Shown: in pieces, positions 1 to 6,000 of the stretch
Layout of the letters: the number at the start of each line of letters is the position of its first letter
How positions within the stretch are numbered: the first letter of the stretch is position 1
Made by a program: the position numbers and the translations under genes
The notes under the pieces: generated by a model
What the model was told of the DNA's origin: nothing
The model's database searches: none
Seen by the model: the letters and a program-made list of their open reading frames with translations, nothing else
Assembly (NCBI GenBank): GCA_902478725.1
Contig: CABSMD010000112.1
Span: 1-8,102, forward strand
Direction of reading: 5' to 3'
DNA from: an uncultured Clostridia bacterium
GTDB lineage: Bacteria > Bacillota > Clostridia > HGM11514
DNA length: 8,102 nucleotides

Positions 1-54
1 AGATACACTTGCGACGCGCCCGTCTTTTATAAAATAAATAAGGAGATGGGGAAG

Positions 55-3000
55 CTAATTGATTTTATCAAGCAGCCGCTTGATGACCGACGCACACTCT
101 GCCCGGGTCGCATTTGCCTGTGGGACAAAGGTGTTTGGCGTCATACCTGCAAACAGACCTACCGTTGTTACACTGTCCACATAGGTGTAAGCCCAGTCGG
201 AAATGTCATCAATATCGGCAAACTTGACGATCGCCCCGGATTCCAGACTGCCGCCGGCAAATACATACGCCTTTGCCATAATGACGGCAATTTCTTCACG
301 GCTGATCGGATCGTCCGGACGGAACCAGCCGTCATAGCCAACCACCAGACCGACGTTGGCCGCCGCGTTGACCGCCGGTGAATACCACGCTTCGTTGGCC
401 ACGTCCTTCCACTCCTGCGGTACGACCGTGGTAAGGTTCAGCGCCCTAACAATCAGAGCCGCAAACTCAGCGCGCGTGATACTGCGGTCAGGCTCAAAGG
501 TAGTATCCGTCACACCATATACGATACCCTTCGACGCCATTTCCTCTATATCCGCCTGAGCCCAGTGGCCGACGATATCAACAAAGTTCTTTTTCGTCTG
601 GTCACCGCCCAAAATCATGCCGGAGGTTCCACTGCCCGTTCCGGTTGTTCCGGTATTGCCACCGCCTCCGCCGGGGCCCGGAATATAAGGATTGTCAATC
701 GCACCAGAGGAACTATGGGCGATAAACTCGGTCAGTATCTTGGTCCAGACAATAACGTCATTGCCGGATTTGATCATCATGGCCTCGCCTGCAGGTACGG
801 TAGCATCCGCCGTTTCTTGGTTATCCGCAGACAGCGTTTTTAGCTTGACCGCCTTACCGTCCTTCACATAGGAAACCGTTTTGCTGGAACCGAAGCCAGG
901 CAGTACGATACGAACCGCATGATCCGTAGTCAGGTATTGCGCATCCGCCGTCATTCCGATTACACTGTTGACGGTCGCGCCGCTGGGCTTGACCGAAGCC
1001 TCGCTCTTGACAAACGGTGCTTTTAAGGTGCCGTTACCAGAAACAGTCGTACCATCCGGCATTGCAAAGACAATGTTGCCTATACTTCTTTGTGCGGTGA
1101 TGTTCAACGCTGCCTGTGGCACGCCCTTGTCAATGTTTAGTGTCACGTCCGCATTCGGGTCTGTAATGGTTATGTTGCCGCCAAGTTCCGCTATAATGTC
1201 AATCGCGGCACTTTCGGATACGGTAACTGTTGTATTCACCTTAGCTTTAAAGTCGGCTAACGCTTTTCTCATATCCGCTTCCGCCTTATCCACCAGGACC
1301 TGGCTGGAATCGATATTGTCACAAACATCCTGCGCCTTTGCGATGGCTTCGATAAACGTATCCAGCGCATCAGAATCATACTCTCCATAGCCTTCGCCTA
1401 TGACCGCCGCGTCTGCCACCTGTCTCGCTTCATCCAGGGTCTTCTTCAACTGGGTGGTATCCGCATAGACCGGCAGGATCGATATTCCAGTCATCGACTT
1501 GGTAGCCAGCATGGTGAAATAACCCTCTACGCCGTTCTGCGGCTTACAAACCGGATCCTCCTGCGTTTGCAGATAATTGAAGATTTCCCGACCGTCCACC
1601 TTAAACACCAGGCGGGTCGCATCGCCAACATCGTAGGCCCCAATCTCGATGATATACTCCTTGCCTGCCTCAAAGATGGGCTTTTTATTCTCATCCTCAT
1701 TTGGTACCAAACCCTTATTCGGCCCCAGAAAACCACCCGGACCGAAGGATTGCAGCTCAAACTGCTCCGGTTTGATTACCACGCCGTACGAGGTCGTAAA
1801 CAGGGAATTGTAATTCACATGGCGGAAGAAGATACCAAACCAGGTATTGTCCAAATCCTCTACCTTCAGCTTAAAGGTAAAGACCGGATTTAAGAAGGTT
1901 TCCGCCACATAGGTTGCAGACAGGTACCCATTCCCGTTCGGTTTCAAATGGACGCCGTTATTCTCAAACGAAAGCGTACCGTTCGCCGAGCCCGAACCGG
2001 ACTGCCAGTTCGCTGTATCCAACAGACGGCTGTTGAGCACCAACTGATCAATCTTGAGACTGGATTTGAAATCGCTGACTGCGTCGAGCATTTCCTGCGC
2101 CGCCGCATCCACCTGCCGCTGTGTCGCATTGGTATTGTTGGCAACCGTCTCAGCCTTTGCAATGGCATCCTTCAGCCGGTCGGCGGCTTCCTGCGGGTAC
2201 TGACCAAGCTCATCGCCGATATCCGCATTTTTAAGCATCTCCTGTGCCTCGCTGATCGCCTGGTACAGCGCCTCCTTATCGGCGCCACCTTCCATTGCAA
2301 TTTGGATGACGTTGGAGGCAACCGGGTCTCCGTATATGCCGTTTTCATCATACGGCTTGACTTCGCAACGGACAAACATACCCTCATAGCTCTTGAGAAT
2401 TTTTAGCTCTTTGCCCTGCTTGCCGGAGATCAGGGTATAGACACCGTCCACTGAATCGGACATGTACCATGTAATCTCGGAAACGCCTTCTTCATCACCG
2501 TCAGGGTCGCTAAAGGTATAGTCCGCTGTCAGGATGCCGTTCGTCCTGTTCGAACCACTGATCGTCACGTTGGAGGCAGACGGTTCCATACTGCCCGGCA
2601 GAGTACCGTTCTCCATCCGCTGCAACCCCATTTCATCCATCGAGGGCAATGCTGTAAAGCCGGTCGCCTTCTCCTTGACTTTGGCAAGCCCCGCTGTGGT
2701 CAATTCGAAGTCGCGGTTATTGAAGTCCTTAAACAAGCTCTTACTTTCCTCAAGGCCCGCCTGATAGGTCCGGTATTCCTGTGCAACACCGTTGAAGGAG
2801 GGATTTGTTTTCTCTACTCCAATGACCACGTTGTTGTCAAAAATGTTGGTATCGGACGGTGCACGGCCTTTTGCGATGCCCTGCAGGGTATCCTTATCCT
2901 TGATACGATCCAAGTCTTTGACATCATTATAATCCTTGTCGGTAAAGGTGGAGGGCAGATAACCAAACATCGTATCAAGATTGTATTGACCGCGCGCCCA

Positions 3001-6000
3001 TGCCTCGGCGTCCCACTTGTCAGACTGGTAATGCTGCTTCCAGATTTCACTCTTATACTTGCCGTCGCTCAGCCATTGCTCCCAAATCCTATGGTACGTG
3101 GCGTCATGCTTATCCATTGTCCATAGCCACCATTTAAGAGCCTGATGGTTGCCTGCGCCGTCATCGCTCCAGGGCTGGAAGAAAGTTGCCGTCGGCGCGT
3201 CAATGATTACGTTATTGGCTACGACACCGTACTGGCCACCATGTGACTTGATCGGGAAGCAATTGTTCGTCGTACCGCCCATGTCCGCCGTCCGGGTGCC
3301 GCGGTAGAACAGATTGCCGAACACATAGGGTCCAGCCTGCCCGTCATCCCAGAAGATCGACTGCTGGCCATAGCCGCCGTAGGTATTGCCGATGTCATGG
3401 AAGAAATTATGACGAATTACCGTTCCAAGATCATCCGGAATACGGCCAAAATAGATCGCACCCATATCGGCAGCGTCCCGTACGCCGTTGTATATCTCAT
3501 TGTACTCAATCGTGAGGTCGTTCATTTGATTGAAGGCCACCAGTTCGTGCGGCCCGTCATAGATCGCGTTGTTCCGGATCGTATGGCCGACTCCGCTTGC
3601 GGAAACGTTTGGCGGATAGGTCCGATAAACGCGTGCAACACTGTGGATACGATTATTCTCGACCAGATTTCCGCCACCGGTCAGGGTTGCACGGTTGCCG
3701 CCTCCTACCGTGATGCCGCCTTTGCCCATATCGTAAATATGGGAATTTTTCACTGCACTATTTGTACCCGACAGATTCAGCGCAATTTCAGAACCATGCA
3801 GGAAACTGCATTCGTCTATGACAAAATTTTCAGCGCCGGATACATCCATCAAACGATCCTGTGAAACCTCAAAATTCAAGCCCTTTAATGTTACGTTCTT
3901 TACCCCGCTAAAGCTGAACATATAGCTTTTCAGGGTCGTTATCTCAATTTTGGCATCTCTTACATTCTCATCGGTCGGATAAAAATACAGGACGCCGTTT
4001 TCACGGTCGATATAGCTCTCGCCCGGCATGTCGATTTCTTCCGGTAGGTTGAAAAAGTACAGCCTGTGGTTGGGCGACGGCTCATAGGCGGTACCGTTAT
4101 TGCAGGTAATCGTCTTTTTCGCCGTGTCGATCGCGTGCACCTTATGGGTGACACCCGCCCAGTCGTTTCCTAAAAATCCCGAAATATGCAGGTCATCCGC
4201 CGCCGCGGGTGTCCACAGCTCCGTATGGTTTTCTGTGTCTACATACTCTACGGTAAAGGGGTCTTTACTGACTTCTTTAGGCTTTTCGATCAGCTTGCCG
4301 GTCTGCGTATAACCCGCATTCGGTTCATCATTCGGCCAGCGCGCACTGTAAAGGGCTTTTCCATTAAAATAAATTTCCACCGGTTTATAGGTGCTTACAC
4401 TACCCGTCCAGGTGCCGAAGCCGAAATCCTCAATTTTATCGATTTTCGTGATACCTTGGGCTTTCAAGTCCAGTTTATACAGCTTGGTTCTGGCAAACTC
4501 ATCGATCACGCGTTCATAAATCGGGTCACCACTCTCCAGCTTGACTGCCTGGGACGCATCCAGCTCCTTACCGCCGACGAAACGCACCTGCCCCTCGTCC
4601 CCCGGATAAGCCTGGTAAACAACGGGATTCTTATCGGTTCCGGAATCGGACGGGCCAAAACTGATGGTTTTGGAAACCGGATACTCGCCGGCTTTGATAT
4701 AGACTTTCAGGGTACCGGCCGGGGTATCCTGATTGCTCAGGTCTGCCCGTATCCGGTCACGCGCCTTTTCGATCGTAGCAAACGGTGCCTGCTCATTGCC
4801 AGAATTGTTATCGTCTCCGCCATCGGCCGGCGTAGCGACATAATAAGCAATGTCGCTCCCGATCTGTATTGGTGTGGAAGGCGCAGAAGGAGTACCCGCC
4901 AGACCGTTGATATCCACCGGTGTTACCGTAACGCGCAGGAATTTACCCGCGTCGGCAGCTGCCGGTGAGTAGGTATTGCTTCCCGTGATGGTTGCGGCTG
5001 TCGTCCAGTTTTGCGCGTCCACAGAATCGGCGCGCTCCCACAGGAAGATGGTATCTCCTTCTTCATCGATCATGTCATCCTGCTTATACTGATAGGCTAC
5101 CGTCAATTGGCCGCCCACCGTCTGCGAGCCGGCGACCGTAATGCCACCTACCAGCTCAGGCGCAAGCTTTTTGGCTGAAACCTTACGGGTCTCTGAATAA
5201 TAAGGCTCTACATTGGCCTCTTTTTCTGGAACCGTACTGTGCGGCGTCACTGCCACACGGACATATTTGTTCAAATATGGATTGGTCTCGCTGTCCTCAA
5301 AGGTATAGGAGGCATTGGTCGCACCCGGAATGTCGGTCCATTCCTCGGCATTGGCCGCGTCGGCATACTGCCACTGATAGGTCTCCTCCGCAAGCGGGTC
5401 ACCCTTAAGATCCCTGACCTGAGCGTCGGCTGTAAGGGTCTTCCCAATCATGGCCGTACCGTTTAAGGCAATGCTTTCCACTACCGGCGGGCGGGTTTTG
5501 ACGTCATAATAGGCAACACCGAATCCGTCATAATAGGAATAATCCCCACTGTAGGCCGCACCATGGCCTTCGCCGCGGGCCAGCTGCAGGGTCAGCGGAA
5601 CATAATTCTCTTCGTATACCTTAATCCCGTCTAAATACATGGTAATGGTACCCTTGTCGGTACCGACATTTGTCAGGTCGTCACCGCCATTGATCACCAT
5701 CAAGGCCTGATGCCAGCCCCGGGTCCTGGGTATTTCCGGACGGCCGCCGGTACCGTCAAGGGTATAGGTGACATCGTCGGCATCGCCGGTGAATCCGCCG
5801 GATTCAATCACGGCCGCCCCCTCGCCGACCTGTGCACGCTTCTGCTTGCTGTTACTATAGGCATAGAATTTGGAAGAGCCATCCAAGATTCCAACCCTTG
5901 CCGCTAACGTCTGTGGATAGGTGACACCGGCAGGATGCTTATCATGGCCCTGAAAATAGATCGTAGCCTTTTTGGTGGAATCCGGCCCTTCATCATAAAA

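Noticed and set aside
13..24. Small inverted repeat (GACG, loop CGCC, CGTC) followed by TTTT on the plus strand
   Set aside because: A stem of only four pairs is too weak for an intrinsic terminator, and on the minus strand no T-run follows it. The true terminator of the large gene is probably outside the window.
46..381. Plus-strand open frame preceded by AGGAG
   Set aside because: AGGAG touches the ATG with no spacing, and the frame is antisense to the SLH domains.
4186..4968. Long open frame on the plus strand (260 codons) opposite the beta-helix cap
   Set aside because: It lies wholly antisense to a strongly supported coding region, has no convincing ribosome binding site, and its translation has no recognisable domain. 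It is best explained by the codon pattern of the real gene.
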